DNA of 64,000 nt from Microbacterium paraoxydans. GTDB lineage: Bacteria; Actinomycetota; Actinomycetes; Actinomycetales; Microbacteriaceae. Of the stretch, positions 32,710 through 41,629 are shown piece by piece; the first letter of the stretch is position 1; the number at the start of each line of letters is the position of its first letter. The notes below the pieces were generated by a model. The model was not told the origin of the DNA, ran no database searches, and saw only the letters and a program-made list of their open reading frames with translations. The translations under genes and the position numbers were made by a program. Location of the stretch: the NCBI RefSeq assembly GCF_018224615.1, contig NZ_JAGTUK010000001.1, positions 682,001-746,000 on the forward strand, written 5' to 3'.

Positions 32710-33681
32710 TCAGTCTGACGACTTGAGCACGAACACGTCGGTCGAGGGCTCCGGGTCGATCGCCGGACGGTACACGTCGGGTTCGAGGTAGACGACGCGC
32801 GCGACCGGGACGGCCTCGCGGATCCGGGCCTCGATGGCGTCGATGTCGTCGGCGACCTCGCGCAGCGGCTTGTCGGCGTTGAGCGCGATCTTGGCGGCGA
32901 CCATCAGCTCGTCCGGGCCGAGGTACAGGGTCTTCAGGTGGATGATCTTCTCGATCTCGGGCCCGTCCGTGATCGCGTCGACGATGCGGTCCTCATCGGC
33001 CTGTGTCGCCCCTTCGCCCACCAGCAGGCTCTTGGTCTCGACACCGAGCACGATGGCGATCAGCACCAGCAGGACACCGATCATGACGGTTCCGAGTGCG
33101 TCGAACAGGGGGTTGCCGGTGATCAGGGTGAGCCCCACGCCGAGCAGCGCGAACGTCAGTCCGGTCAGGGCGCCGATGTCCTCCAGCAGCACGACGGGCA
33201 GCTCGGGCGCCTTTGCGCGTCGTACGAAAGAGGTCCACGACTGACCCTTGTCGCGCACCAGGTTGCTCTCCTTCACGGCGGTGCGCAGCGAGAACGACTC
33301 CAGGCCGATGGCGATCAGCAGCACGACGAGCGGCAGCCACCACCAGGTCTGGTCGAGCTCGTGCGGGTTCGTGAGCTTCTCGACGCCCTCGTAGATCGCG
33401 AACAGACCGCCGACGGAGAACAGGATGATCGAGACCACGAACGCGTACACGTACCGTTCGCGACCGTAGCCGAAGGGGTGTGCACGGTCCGCGCGCCGCT
33501 TGGCCTTGCGACCGCCGAGCATGAGCAGCAGCTGGTTGCCCGAGTCGGCCACCGAGTGAATGGCCTCGGCGAGCATGGAGGCGGAGCCGGAGAGTGCCCA
33601 GGCGAGGAACTTCGCGAGGGCGATGCCCAGGTTCGCCAGGAACGCCGCGACGATGGCCTTGCTGCCTCCGGATGCACTCAT
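32710..33681 (-). CDS. Cation diffusion facilitator family transporter
   Basis: This 323-residue CDF transporter exports divalent metals such as Zn or Fe/Mn in exchange for protons. Six membrane helices are visible; helix 2 holds EAIHSVADSGNQ with the metal-site His/Asp, and helix 5 has LLEDIGALTGL. A His/Arg-rich loop (RADRAHPFGYGRERYVY) follows helix 2, as is usual in this branch, and the C-terminal cytoplasmic ferredoxin-like domain is present. TAGACT lies 6 nt before ATG 33681, another leaderless pattern. It is divergent from proC, 59 bp apart. The metal is not predictable. Confidence 0.9.
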   Translation of the reverse strand: MSASGGSKAIVAAFLANLGIALAKFLAWALSGSASMLAEAIHSVADSGNQLLLMLGGRKAKRRADRAHPFGYGRERYVYAFVVSIILFSVGGLFAIYEGVEKLTNPHELDQTWWWLPLVVLLIAIGLESFSLRTAVKESNLVRDKGQSWTSFVRRAKAPELPVVLLEDIGALTGLTFALLGVGLTLITGNPLFDALGTVMIGVLLVLIAIVLGVETKSLLVGEGATQADEDRIVDAITDGPEIEKIIHLKTLYLGPDELMVAAKIALNADKPLREVADDIDAIEARIREAVPVARVVYLEPDVYRPAIDPEPSTDVFVLKSSD

Positions 33682-33740
33682 GCGTCGAGTCTAGAACCGC
33701 CCGACGGGGGATGCGGGGGAGCCCGCCGTAGGATGACCAC

Positions 33741-34580
33741 ATGGCTGATTCGCTTCCCTCCCTCGCGTTCCTCGGTGCCGGTTCGATGGGCGGGGCGATC
33801 CTTCGTGGCGTGCTCGCCTCGGGCGTCGCCGTCGACGGGGGCATCACCGCGACCAACCGCACGGCGGAGAAGGCGGCGGCTCTCGACGGGCTCGACGGGG
33901 TGACCAGCATCGCGCTGTCCGAGCGGCCGGAGGGCAACGTGGAGGCCGTGGGCGGTGCACGGATCGTGCTGGTGGGGGTGAAACCCGCGATGGTGCCCGA
34001 TCTGCTCCGCGAGATCGCGCCGAGCCTCGGGGCTGACACGATCGTGGTGAGCCTCGCGGCCGGGGTGACGCTGCAGACGTTCGCCGATGCCCTGGGCGCC
34101 GAAGCCCGCGTGATCCGGTCGATGCCGAACACCCCCTCGACGGTGCGCAAGGGCGTGACGGGTCTCGCGGCCGGTGTCGCCGCGACCGCCGACGACCTCG
34201 CGCTCGTGCGTCGCCTGTTCGAGACGGTCGGCGCGGTGGTGGAGGTGCCGGAGTCGCAGATCGACGCGCTGTCCACGATCTCCGGCTCGGGTCCCGCCTA
34301 CGTCTTCCTGCTGATCGAGGAGTTCACGAAGGCGGCCGTCGGGATGGGGTTCGACGAGGCCGACGCGCGGCTCATGGTGGAGCAGACCTTCATCGGGGCG
34401 ACTGCTCTGCTCGACGCGTCAGGCGAAGACCCGGCCGAGCTGCGACGCCGTGTCACCAGCCCGAAGGGCACGACCGAGCGCGCCGTCGCCGTGCTGCAGG
34501 ACGCGCATCTCGACCGGACGTTCGCCGATGCCGCGGCCGCCGCGCTCGCACGTGCGAAGGAACTCGCCGCGGGGGCGTGA
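33741..34580 (+). CDS. proC: Pyrroline-5-carboxylate reductase
   Basis: This 279-residue enzyme performs the last step of proline synthesis, NAD(P)H-dependent reduction of pyrroline-5-carboxylate. The Rossmann motif LGAGSMGGAI is at residues 9-18, MPNTPSTVRKGVTG in the middle, and the family signature SGSGPAYVFLLIE near residue 180 with the C-terminal helical dimer domain (RRRVTSPKGTTERAV). TAGGAT (33729-33734) is 6 nt before ATG 33741, so a leaderless transcript is likely. Confidence 0.96.
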   Translation: MADSLPSLAFLGAGSMGGAILRGVLASGVAVDGGITATNRTAEKAAALDGLDGVTSIALSERPEGNVEAVGGARIVLVGVKPAMVPDLLREIAPSLGADTIVVSLAAGVTLQTFADALGAEARVIRSMPNTPSTVRKGVTGLAAGVAATADDLALVRRLFETVGAVVEVPESQIDALSTISGSGPAYVFLLIEEFTKAAVGMGFDEADARLMVEQTFIGATALLDASGEDPAELRRRVTSPKGTTERAVAVLQDAHLDRTFADAAAAALARAKELAAGA

Positions 34581-34596
34581 CGCGCGGCTGCGGGGG

Positions 34597-36189
34597 TCAG
34601 CCCTCGCTGGACACCTCGGCGAGCACCTCGGGCCAGCGCCGCTCGAGCGTCCTCCCGCCCAGTACCGTCCCGCCCCACACGGCTCCCGCGCCGATCACGA
34701 CCGCGCACAGCAGGCTGACCCAGCCGAGCGGGGGCATCCAGATCGCGGCGATCGCAAAACCCAGCGCCGGGGCGCCGAGGATCAGCGTGATCGGCGACAT
34801 GATCAGCATCGCGAGGAACGACTGCGCGCCGCCCGCCGACCCGCGACCGAACGGGCTGGCCTCGGGAGCCGGAGCACGACCGGGGAGGAAGGCCCCCACC
34901 CACGCGCCCGCTCCCGCCGACACCGCCATCAGCCCGAGCGCCGCCCCGAGGCTCGCCGGCAGCAGATCCGGCCGCTGGGCGACCAGGCACGTCGCGACGC
35001 ACAGGACGACCGTGACCGGAAGGCCGATGAGCCCGAAGCCGAGCAGCCGTCCCGCGCGGTCGGCGGTGCCGCTCACGCCGGTGAGGATGTGCAGTGCGAC
35101 CGCGTCGTTGTCGTAGGCGACCGCGAGTTGCACGATGCTGCCCGCGAGGAGGGCGTTGATGGCGGGGATCAGGATGACAGCGGGACCGAAGCCCACGGAG
35201 TCCTCCCGCAGACCGTTCATCAGGGCGAGCCCGAGGAAGATCGCGGGGAGAAGGAGCAACATCACCACGTTGATGACCTGACGCGGGTCGCGGCGGAAGT
35301 AGCGGAGCGTGCGACCCGCGATCGCCCCCGCGGGGCCGGACGGCAGCATCCGGTCGAGCACGCCACCGGAACGCACGCGACCGCCGCCGCTGGAGACGAT
35401 CGGGGCGGTGAGTCGTGCATCGAGCAGGGCCCGCGCGGCCATCCACAGCGCAGCGACGGTGGCGAGCGCGACGAGCAGGCGGAGCAGTGCGACCCCCACT
35501 GCCCCCTGGGCGAGCGCCGCCGGCACGCCGAACACCGCGGCGACCGGGGTCCACGCCGCGATCTCCGCGACCGTCGCGAACGCTCCGCGGATGTCCTGCA
35601 CGCTCGTGAGCGCCTGGAGGCCGAGGTTGAGCAGCAGGCCGGACGACGCGAGCAGCGCCACGCCCAGCGTGAGCACCAGGTCGCGGATGCGTCGACGGGC
35701 GAGCCACCGCCCGAGCAGGCCGCTCACGACACGGGCGCCCAGCACGCAGGTCGCCAGGACCACCGGGATCAGCACGAGCGCCGCGAGCAGGGCGGGCACC
35801 GTGACCGACCAGCCGAGGAGCATCAGCACGAGCGCCAGCGCGGTGCCGATGCCGCCGATCGTGGTCGCGCCCGCCACCACGAGCCCGGGCAGCATCCGGC
35901 TCGCCGTGACCGGGAGCAGCGCGAAGCGCTCGGGTGCGAGGGCGTCGTCGCCGCTCACGAGGATCGACCCGACCCACCAGCCCAGCACGATCACGCCGCC
36001 CGTCAGCACCAGGACCGTCGCGGCGGCATCGGGTGCGCCGACCCGCAGAAGCACGAGCCCGACGGTCAGGACCGCGAGGAAGCTGACCGCGAAGAGCCCG
36101 ACCACAACGAGCGTCACGATCATCCACGGGTTGCGCGCGAGCTGGTGACCGAGCTGGCGCAGCCGCAGGCTTACGAGGAGCGCAACCAC
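34597..36189 (-). CDS. ABC-2-like exporter, large membrane subunit
   Basis: This 530-residue membrane protein has at least 10 hydrophobic segments and belongs with the ABC-2-type permeases that partner a single ATPase. It starts with GTG 36189, 19 bp inside the end of the ATPase gene, with GGAG 8 nt upstream. The open frame continues 186 codons further back, but that part is the ATPase gene read out of phase. The protein has a large intracellular segment RYFRRDPRQVINVV in the middle, suggesting two fused half-permeases. Substrate unknown; export of a lipid, peptide or drug is likely. Confidence 0.82.
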   Translation of the reverse strand: MVALLVSLRLRQLGHQLARNPWMIVTLVVVGLFAVSFLAVLTVGLVLLRVGAPDAAATVLVLTGGVIVLGWWVGSILVSGDDALAPERFALLPVTASRMLPGLVVAGATTIGGIGTALALVLMLLGWSVTVPALLAALVLIPVVLATCVLGARVVSGLLGRWLARRRIRDLVLTLGVALLASSGLLLNLGLQALTSVQDIRGAFATVAEIAAWTPVAAVFGVPAALAQGAVGVALLRLLVALATVAALWMAARALLDARLTAPIVSSGGGRVRSGGVLDRMLPSGPAGAIAGRTLRYFRRDPRQVINVVMLLLLPAIFLGLALMNGLREDSVGFGPAVILIPAINALLAGSIVQLAVAYDNDAVALHILTGVSGTADRAGRLLGFGLIGLPVTVVLCVATCLVAQRPDLLPASLGAALGLMAVSAGAGAWVGAFLPGRAPAPEASPFGRGSAGGAQSFLAMLIMSPITLILGAPALGFAIAAIWMPPLGWVSLLCAVVIGAGAVWGGTVLGGRTLERRWPEVLAEVSSEG

Positions 36190-36947
36190 GCGAGGGTCTC
36201 CGTTCCCAGTTCGTGAGCGCCGACGAGCGACAGGAACCGCTGCTGCAGCGACATGCCCGCCCGCACCTCGTCGAGCTCTCCGTGGGCGAGCAGGCGACCC
36301 TCCGCGACGATCGCGACGCGGTCGCACATCGACTCCACCAGCTCCATCACGTGGCTGGACAGGACGACCGTGCCCCCGCTGTCGACGAAGGCGCGCAGGA
36401 TCTGCCGGATGGTCTGACCGGACACCGGGTCGACCGCCTCCAGGGGTTCGTCGAGCAGCAGCAGTCGCGGTGCGTGGATCAGCGCGCACGCCAACCCGAT
36501 CTTCTTGCGCATGCCGGCCGAGTAGTCCACCACCAGGGTGTCGCGGGCGTCGGTCAGGCCGAGGGCGTCGAGCAGGTCCGCCGTGCGGGCGTGCACCTCG
36601 GGCTCCGGCATTCCCCGCAGCAGCCCTGTGTAGCGCAGCAGCTCGGCACCGGTCAGGCGGTCGAGCATGCGGATGCCGTCGGGCAGCACGCCCATGAGCG
36701 CCTTGGCTCCCGCCGGGTCCTGCCACACGTCGCGGCCGAGCACCCACGCGGTTCCCGCGTCCGGGCGCAGCAGTCCCGTCGTCATCGCGAGCGTGGTGGT
36801 CTTGCCTGCGCCGTTCGGCCCGAGCAGGCCGAGCATCGATCCGGCCGGCACGTCGAGGGAGAGGCCGTCGACGGCCACCTTCTGTCCGAACTGCTTACGC
36901 AGTCCGCGGAGGGCGAGCACGGGCGGGGCCGGGGCGTGGTCGGTCAT
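36171..36947 (-). CDS. ABC-2-like exporter, ATP-binding subunit
   Basis: This 258-residue ATPase has Walker A GPNGAGKTT (near residue 39), a YSAGMRKKIGLA variant of the ABC signature (SAGM in place of SGGQ), Walker B LLLLDEPLEAVD and the switch His in SSHVMELVE. The replaced signature is common in export systems of the CcmA/drug-export type. It is co-transcribed with the membrane subunit, which starts 19 bp before its end. No regulator adjoins. Confidence 0.92.
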   Translation of the reverse strand: MTDHAPAPPVLALRGLRKQFGQKVAVDGLSLDVPAGSMLGLLGPNGAGKTTTLAMTTGLLRPDAGTAWVLGRDVWQDPAGAKALMGVLPDGIRMLDRLTGAELLRYTGLLRGMPEPEVHARTADLLDALGLTDARDTLVVDYSAGMRKKIGLACALIHAPRLLLLDEPLEAVDPVSGQTIRQILRAFVDSGGTVVLSSHVMELVESMCDRVAIVAEGRLLAHGELDEVRAGMSLQQRFLSLVGAHELGTETLAWLRSS

Positions 36948-37011
36948 GGCCCCATCCCATCACGCGTGTGGCGGCGAGGGCATCCGTCGCGCGGGGGAGT
37001 CGCGCTCCCGG

Positions 37012-37683
37012 TCAGCGGTCGAGGGCGGCGAAGCGTTCGATGTCGCTGTTGGTGCCCGACACGATGATGAGGTCGTGGTTGGTCACGATCGTGTTCGCCT
37101 CGGCGTAGCGGAACGGTTTGCCGGGACTCTTCACTCCGACGACCGTGACCTTGTACTTCGACCGCACGCCGGACTCGTTCAGGCCGACGCCACGGATGAA
37201 CTTCGGCGGGTACATCTTGGCGAGCACGAAGTCGTCGTCGAAGCGGATGAAGTCGAGCATGCGACCGCTGACCAGGTGGGCGACGCGCTCGCCGGCCTCG
37301 CGCTCGGGGTAGATCACGTGGTTGGCGCCGACACGGGCGAGGATCTTGCCGTGCGACTGCGACACGGCCTTGGCCCAGATCTGCGGCACCTTCAGGTCGA
37401 CGAGGTTCGCGGTGATGAGCACTGACGCCTCGATCGAGGAGCCGACGGCGACGACGGCGACCTGGAAGTCCTGGGCGCCGATCTGGCGCAGCGCATCGAT
37501 GTTCCTGGCGTCGGCCTGCACGGTGTGCGTGACGCGCTCCGACCACTTCTGCACGAGCTCGAGGTTGTCGTCGATCGCGAGCACCTCGCGGTCGAGGCGG
37601 TCGAGCTCTCCGGCGCAGGCCGCACCGAACCGGCCGAGGCCGATGACGAGGACGGGAGCGTCGCCCCGCAGGACTTCAACCAA
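37012..37683 (-). CDS. Potassium uptake regulatory subunit (TrkA/KtrA RCK protein)
   Basis: This 223-residue protein has an RCK_N Rossmann domain (residues about 10-135, VLVIGLGRFGAACAGELDRL) and an RCK_C domain. It gates the TrkH channel in response to nucleotides. The acidic end of the second strand (VLAIDDN) is as expected for NAD(H)/ATP binding. It overlaps the preceding trkH-like gene by 8 bp, so the pair is coupled, and it lies downstream of it. Length fits KtrA rather than the double-length TrkA of enterobacteria. Confidence 0.93.
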   Translation of the reverse strand: MVEVLRGDAPVLVIGLGRFGAACAGELDRLDREVLAIDDNLELVQKWSERVTHTVQADARNIDALRQIGAQDFQVAVVAVGSSIEASVLITANLVDLKVPQIWAKAVSQSHGKILARVGANHVIYPEREAGERVAHLVSGRMLDFIRFDDDFVLAKMYPPKFIRGVGLNESGVRSKYKVTVVGVKSPGKPFRYAEANTIVTNHDLIIVSGTNSDIERFAALDR

Positions 37684-39106
37684 CGATCGGCCTTTCCACC
37701 GGCAGTGAGTAGTACTGCGTTCGGGATGTCGCGGCGACTGCCGCGGCGAGAGTCACTGTACCAACGCGGCCCATGAAGATGGTCGCGGCGAGCACGTAGG
37801 AGCCGGCGTCGGGCAGGTCGGCGGTGAGCCCGGTGGACAGGCCGACCGTGGCGAACGCCGAGATCACGTCGAACAGCACATGGCTGATGTCGGCCTTGGT
37901 GATCTGGGCGATCACGATGGTCGACAGGGCCACGATGGTGGCGCCCCACGCGACGACGCTGAGAGCCACGCGCTGCACGTCGCTCGGGATGCGGCGGCCG
38001 AACGCCTCGACCGACTGCCGCCCCTTCGCCTCCGACCACACCGCGATCGCGAGCACCGCCAGCGTGGTCACCTTGATTCCGCCCGCGGTGGAGGCGGAGC
38101 CGCCGCCCACGAACATGAGCATGCTCGCCGCGAGCAGGGACGAGCCGTTGAGGTCGTCCATCTCGATCACGTTGAACCCGCCGGAGCGCGTCATGGCCGA
38201 GAGGAAGAACGCCTGGAAGGTGGTGTCCGCGGCGTCCATCGAACCGAAGGTCCGCGGGTTGTCGTACTCGAGGATCAGGAACGCGGCCGCACCGAGCACG
38301 AACAGCAGCACCGTGGTGACGATGGTCAGCTTGGAGTGCAGCGACCACCGCTTCACATGCCATACGTGCTTGGCGAGCGTGTAGATCACGGGGAAGCCGA
38401 TGCTGCCGAGGAAGACGCCCACCATGAGCAGGAACAGCACGAGATAATCGTCGGCGAACACCGCGACGCCGCCGTCGTTGGGCGCGAAGCCGGTGTTGGT
38501 GAACGCCATGGCGGCGAAGTACGGCGCTTCCCAGAGCGCGGCGATGGGATCGACCTTCGCCATCACGAGCGCCGGGTAGAGGAGAGCGGCGAGCGAGGCC
38601 TCGATGATGAGGGCGGAGAGGGCGACGGTGGTCAGCAGCTGTCCGACCTCGCCGAGCCGCACGGTCTGGCTCTCGTTCACGACGCCACCGTGCGCGCGCA
38701 GGGGGTTCGTGTCGCCCGCCGCCATGAGCTTGGCCCGCAGACCGAGACGTTTGGAGATGAGCATGCCCATCAGCGAGGCGAGTGTGAGCACGCCCAGTGC
38801 GCCGATGTTGACCCCGATGAACACCAGGACGTGGCCGAACGGCGACCAGTGGTTGGCCATGTCGACGGTCGCCAGACCCGTGACGCAGATCGTGGAGACG
38901 GCGGTGAAGAGCGCGTCGCTCAGCGGGGTGACGGTGCGGTCGGCCGACGCGATCGGCAGCGAGAAGAGGACGGTGAAGACGAGGATCAGCAGTGCGAACA
39001 CCGCGATCGCGAACCGCGAGGGCGATGAGGTGATGAGGTGCTTGAAGCGTCCGCCCGAGCCGGGGAACCGCTGCCGGGGTGACGACGCCGAAACGATGCC
39101 CGACAT
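37676..39106 (-). CDS. TrkH/KtrB-family potassium transporter
   Basis: This 476-residue membrane protein carries the four P-loop repeats of the SKT superfamily. Selectivity-filter glycines are visible in TAVSTICVTGLAT, AMAFTNTGFAPND, AMTRSGGFNV and AFATVGLSTGLT. It imports K+ with its RCK partner encoded directly downstream. An ATG at 39130 is in frame, but GAGGGGG sits at good distance from ATG 39106 (MSGIVSAS), which is chosen. It is divergent from an ArsR-like regulator, with about 92 bp between starts. Confidence 0.93.
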   Translation of the reverse strand: MSGIVSASSPRQRFPGSGGRFKHLITSSPSRFAIAVFALLILVFTVLFSLPIASADRTVTPLSDALFTAVSTICVTGLATVDMANHWSPFGHVLVFIGVNIGALGVLTLASLMGMLISKRLGLRAKLMAAGDTNPLRAHGGVVNESQTVRLGEVGQLLTTVALSALIIEASLAALLYPALVMAKVDPIAALWEAPYFAAMAFTNTGFAPNDGGVAVFADDYLVLFLLMVGVFLGSIGFPVIYTLAKHVWHVKRWSLHSKLTIVTTVLLFVLGAAAFLILEYDNPRTFGSMDAADTTFQAFFLSAMTRSGGFNVIEMDDLNGSSLLAASMLMFVGGGSASTAGGIKVTTLAVLAIAVWSEAKGRQSVEAFGRRIPSDVQRVALSVVAWGATIVALSTIVIAQITKADISHVLFDVISAFATVGLSTGLTADLPDAGSYVLAATIFMGRVGTVTLAAAVAATSRTQYYSLPVERPIVG

Positions 39107-39198
39107 CGCTGCCCCCTCGTTCGAATCCATCCGCGCGCGACGCCTCCCGCCGAGCCCTCGTCATGGTACTCCGTGCCGGGGGCGACTACCCTGAACCC

Positions 39199-39615
39199 AT
39201 GACGGACATCTTCGACGTGATCGCAGACGGTACGAGGCGCGACATCCTCCAGCTCCTGCTCCGACGCACGTCCGAAGGCGAGACCGGCACCAGCGTGAGC
39301 CAGATCGTGGCCGACCTGGGGATCAGCCAGCCCACCGTCTCCAAGCACCTCAAGGTGCTGCGCGATGCCGAGCTCGTGACCGTGCGCGAGGATGGCCAGC
39401 GCCGGTTCTACAGCCTCGCGGTCGAGCCGCTCGAGGTCGTCGACGACTGGCTCGTCCCGTTCCTCGTCGATGCCTACGGCGACACGGCTCCCGACGTGGC
39501 CTACCCCGGCGTGGGCCTTCCGGACGGGGCTGCCCACGCCGCGGAAGTGGTCGGGCGCGCGGCGGCCTCGGCCAAGCACGTCGTGACGTCGGCGCTCAAG
39601 CGGCTCGGGGCCTGA
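39199..39615 (+). CDS. ArsR-type winged-helix transcriptional regulator
   Basis: This 138-residue protein starts with a classic ArsR fold: IFDVIADGTRRDILQLLLRR, then ISQPTVSKHLKVLRDAELVTVREDGQRRFY (recognition helix and wing). No Cys pair for metal binding is present in the recognition helix, so it may sense something else or act as a dedicated repressor. The C-terminal 50 residues are an Ala-rich extension. TACCCT (39187-39192) is 6 nt before ATG 39199, so it is probably leaderless. It is divergent from the TrkH/TrkA pair and could regulate it; this is speculative. Confidence 0.88.
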   Translation: MTDIFDVIADGTRRDILQLLLRRTSEGETGTSVSQIVADLGISQPTVSKHLKVLRDAELVTVREDGQRRFYSLAVEPLEVVDDWLVPFLVDAYGDTAPDVAYPGVGLPDGAAHAAEVVGRAAASAKHVVTSALKRLGA

Positions 39616-39645
39616 CGCCCTCGGCACGTCGGCGCCGGAACGGAC

Positions 39646-39685
39646 ATCGCCCCTGACGACAGGGGGGCATGTCGTCAGGGGCGAT
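39646..39685. terminator. Perfect 16-bp-arm hairpin after the ArsR-like gene
   Basis: Left arm ATCGCCCCTGACGACA (39646-39661), loop GGGGGGCA, right arm its exact reverse complement (39670-39685). With convergent genes on both sides (39615 and 39805), it probably ends transcription both ways, although no T-run follows. The 119 bp between it and the exporter gene show nothing else recognisable. Confidence 0.7.
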
Positions 39686-39804
39686 CCACGGACCCCAGCT
39701 CCGCGATGGACTCGGCGGTGCCGGCACAAGTCCTCCATCGAGAGTGGCAGCGCTGTCTGGGCGATCGGCGAGCGGCGGCTATGCGCCGGCTGGGATCGGC
39801 GGGG

Positions 39805-40629
39805 TCAGCGCCGTCCAGCCTTCCGCCGGAACAGCCACGCGCCCCAGACGGCGGCGACGCTGAGGATCACGACGCACCAGCCCACCGCCCACCAGGGTTG
39901 CGTGCCGGCGTCGGTGTCCATGAGCAGCGCGCGGATGGTCTCCACGATCGGCGTGATGGGCTGGTGCGCGGCGACCGGCTGCAGCCACTCGGGCATGCTC
40001 GCGACCGGCACGAACGCGCTGGACAGGTAGGGCAGGAAGAGCAGCACGAACCCGTAGCCGTTCGCTCCCTCGGGGCTTCCGGCGGCGAGCCCGATCGCGG
40101 CGAACAGATACGTGATGGCGAGGATGTAGAGCGTGATCAGTCCGGCGAGGGCGATCCACTCGACCGCGGATGCCGTGGGGCGGAAGCCGACCAGGACCCC
40201 GACACCGATCACGATCGCCGTGGCCACGAGGTTGCGGAGCACGCTCGCCACCACGTGGCCCGTGAGCACGGCTCCGGAGCGGAGGGGCATCGTGCGGAAC
40301 CGGTCGATGATGCCCGAGCGCATGTCGTTCGCGACGTACACCGCGGTGGAGGATGCGCCGAAGCCCGCGCACGTGAGGATGATGCCGGGCACGACGTAGT
40401 CGACGTACGCGCCGGTGGGATCGATCGCCCCGCCGAACACCCACGTGAACATGAGCATGAGCATCACCGGGAGCAGGATCGCCATGAGGAGCGATTCGCC
40501 GTCGCGCAGCGAGTGGCGCAGGCTGCGGCCGACGAAGACGGTCTCGGCGGTCAGGCCGCGCAGCCGAGGACGCGGCTGCGGGTTCGCGGGGGACAGGGGC
40601 CGCGCGGGGGCGGCGACGGCGGTGTTCAT
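39805..40629 (-). CDS. Daunorubicin-resistance-type ABC exporter permease (DrrB-like)
   Basis: This 274-residue ABC-2 permease has six helices and the DrrB-like pattern: SLRHSLRDGESLLMAILLPVMLM, then SRSGIIDRFRTMPL-type text (NDMRSGIIDRFRTMPLRSGAVL), the conserved coupling helix of this family. It exports hydrophobic drugs with the ATPase encoded upstream. It starts in a 4-bp ATGA overlap with that gene. A Pro-rich 30-residue N-terminal tail precedes the first helix. Control by the divergent TetR regulator is likely. Confidence 0.9.
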   Translation of the reverse strand: MNTAVAAPARPLSPANPQPRPRLRGLTAETVFVGRSLRHSLRDGESLLMAILLPVMLMLMFTWVFGGAIDPTGAYVDYVVPGIILTCAGFGASSTAVYVANDMRSGIIDRFRTMPLRSGAVLTGHVVASVLRNLVATAIVIGVGVLVGFRPTASAVEWIALAGLITLYILAITYLFAAIGLAAGSPEGANGYGFVLLFLPYLSSAFVPVASMPEWLQPVAAHQPITPIVETIRALLMDTDAGTQPWWAVGWCVVILSVAAVWGAWLFRRKAGRR

Positions 40630-41531
40630 GCGGGCTCCTTCAGGGGGACGGTGTCGGTCGCGGTGTGGTCTCCTGCCGCCGTGACCGCGAGGAACACGTC
40701 GTCGAGGGTGGGGCGGCGGAGGGTGACGACGCCGTGGTCGCCGCCGTCGTCGAGCAGATCCAGGGCGCGACGGAGACCCGCGACCGTGCCGTCCGTCGGG
40801 ATCTCGCGGCGCAGCCGGCCGTCCGCGTCGTGGAGCTCGACCGTGTCGCCGCCCACGCGCGCCTTGAGCTCCGCGGCGGTGCCGAGGGCGGCGATGCGGC
40901 CGTCGTACAGCACGGCGATGCGATCCGCGAGCTGATCGGCCTCTTCCAGATACTGCGTCGTGAGGAAGACCGTGGTCCCCGCGCCGGCCAGGGCGCGGAT
41001 GGTGTCCCACAGGTCTCGGCGGCTGCGCGTGTCGAGTCCGGTGGTCGGCTCGTCGAGGAACAGCACCTCGGGCGTGACGACGAAGCTGAGCGCCAGGTCG
41101 AGTCGCCGGCGCATGCCCCCGGAGAAGGTGCGGACGGCCCGGGACGCGGCGTCCGCGAGGTCGAACTGCGCGATGAGGTCGGCCGCGCGTCGCCGCGCAG
41201 CGACGCGTCCGAGTCCGGAGAGCCGCGCGAACATGACGACGTTCTCGGTGGCGGTGAGCGCGTCGTCGACGGCGGCGGACTGGCCGGTGAGACTGATCCG
41301 CCGCTGCACCTCGGTGGGGTGCGACCGCACGTCCCATCCGGCGACCGTGGCCGAGCCGCTGTCCGCGGTGGTGAGGGTGGTGAGGATGTTGATGGTCGTC
41401 GTCTTCCCGGCGCCGTTCGGGCCGAGGAGGGCGAAGACCTCGCCGCGGGCGACGTCGAGGCTCAATCCGTCGAGCACCGTCCTCCCGCCGAACGACGTGC
41501 GCAGGTCGCGCACGGTGATGGCTGTCTCCAT
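40626..41531 (-). CDS. Daunorubicin-resistance-type ABC exporter ATPase (DrrA-like)
   Basis: This 301-residue ATPase has Walker A GPNGAGKTT (residues about 38-46), signature FSGGMRRRLDLA, Walker B LFLDEPTTGLD and the extended DrrA C-terminus with LDDVFLAVT. DrrA-like proteins bind both ATP and drug and energise DrrB. AAAGGA is 7 nt before ATG 41531. It is the first gene of the operon and divergent from a TetR regulator; the gap carries the repeat array at 41557-41613. Confidence 0.93.
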   Translation of the reverse strand: METAITVRDLRTSFGGRTVLDGLSLDVARGEVFALLGPNGAGKTTTINILTTLTTADSGSATVAGWDVRSHPTEVQRRISLTGQSAAVDDALTATENVVMFARLSGLGRVAARRRAADLIAQFDLADAASRAVRTFSGGMRRRLDLALSFVVTPEVLFLDEPTTGLDTRSRRDLWDTIRALAGAGTTVFLTTQYLEEADQLADRIAVLYDGRIAALGTAAELKARVGGDTVELHDADGRLRREIPTDGTVAGLRRALDLLDDGGDHGVVTLRRPTLDDVFLAVTAAGDHTATDTVPLKEPA

Positions 41532-41556
41532 CGTGGGTCCTTTCCGAGGGGCAAAC

Positions 41557-41613
41557 TGTGTATGGGCAACGCAATTGTGTATGACCGTAACACACTGTTT
41601 ATGAAATAAACAG
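41557..41613. promoter_or_regulatory. TetR-type operator array between drug exporter and regulator
   Basis: CTGTTTAT-GAA-ATAAACAG (41595-41613) is a perfect inverted repeat with 8-bp arms. Its half-site is repeated in direct orientation: TGTGTATG at 41557, TGTGTATG at 41576 and TGTTTATG at 41596, with 19-20 bp steps (two helical turns). The palindrome ends 3 bp before TACGAT (41617-41622), a leaderless -10 for the TetR gene, so binding should block the regulator's own transcription and probably the exporter's. Confidence 0.72.
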
Positions 41614-41629
41614 AACTACGATGGATGTC

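Noticed and set aside
36190..36747. Upstream extension of the ABC-2 permease frame
   Set aside because: It is the ATPase gene read out of phase; the GTG at 36189 has a ribosome binding site and the hydrophobic protein starts there.
39115..39135. GTTCGAATCC, similar to a tRNA T-loop
   Set aside because: No acceptor stem, anticodon arm or CCA-compatible 3' end can be formed around it; it lies at the start of the TrkH gene.
39686..39804. Small open frames between the hairpin and the DrrB-like gene
   Set aside because: Short, overlap in several frames, and have no recognisable product or start signal.
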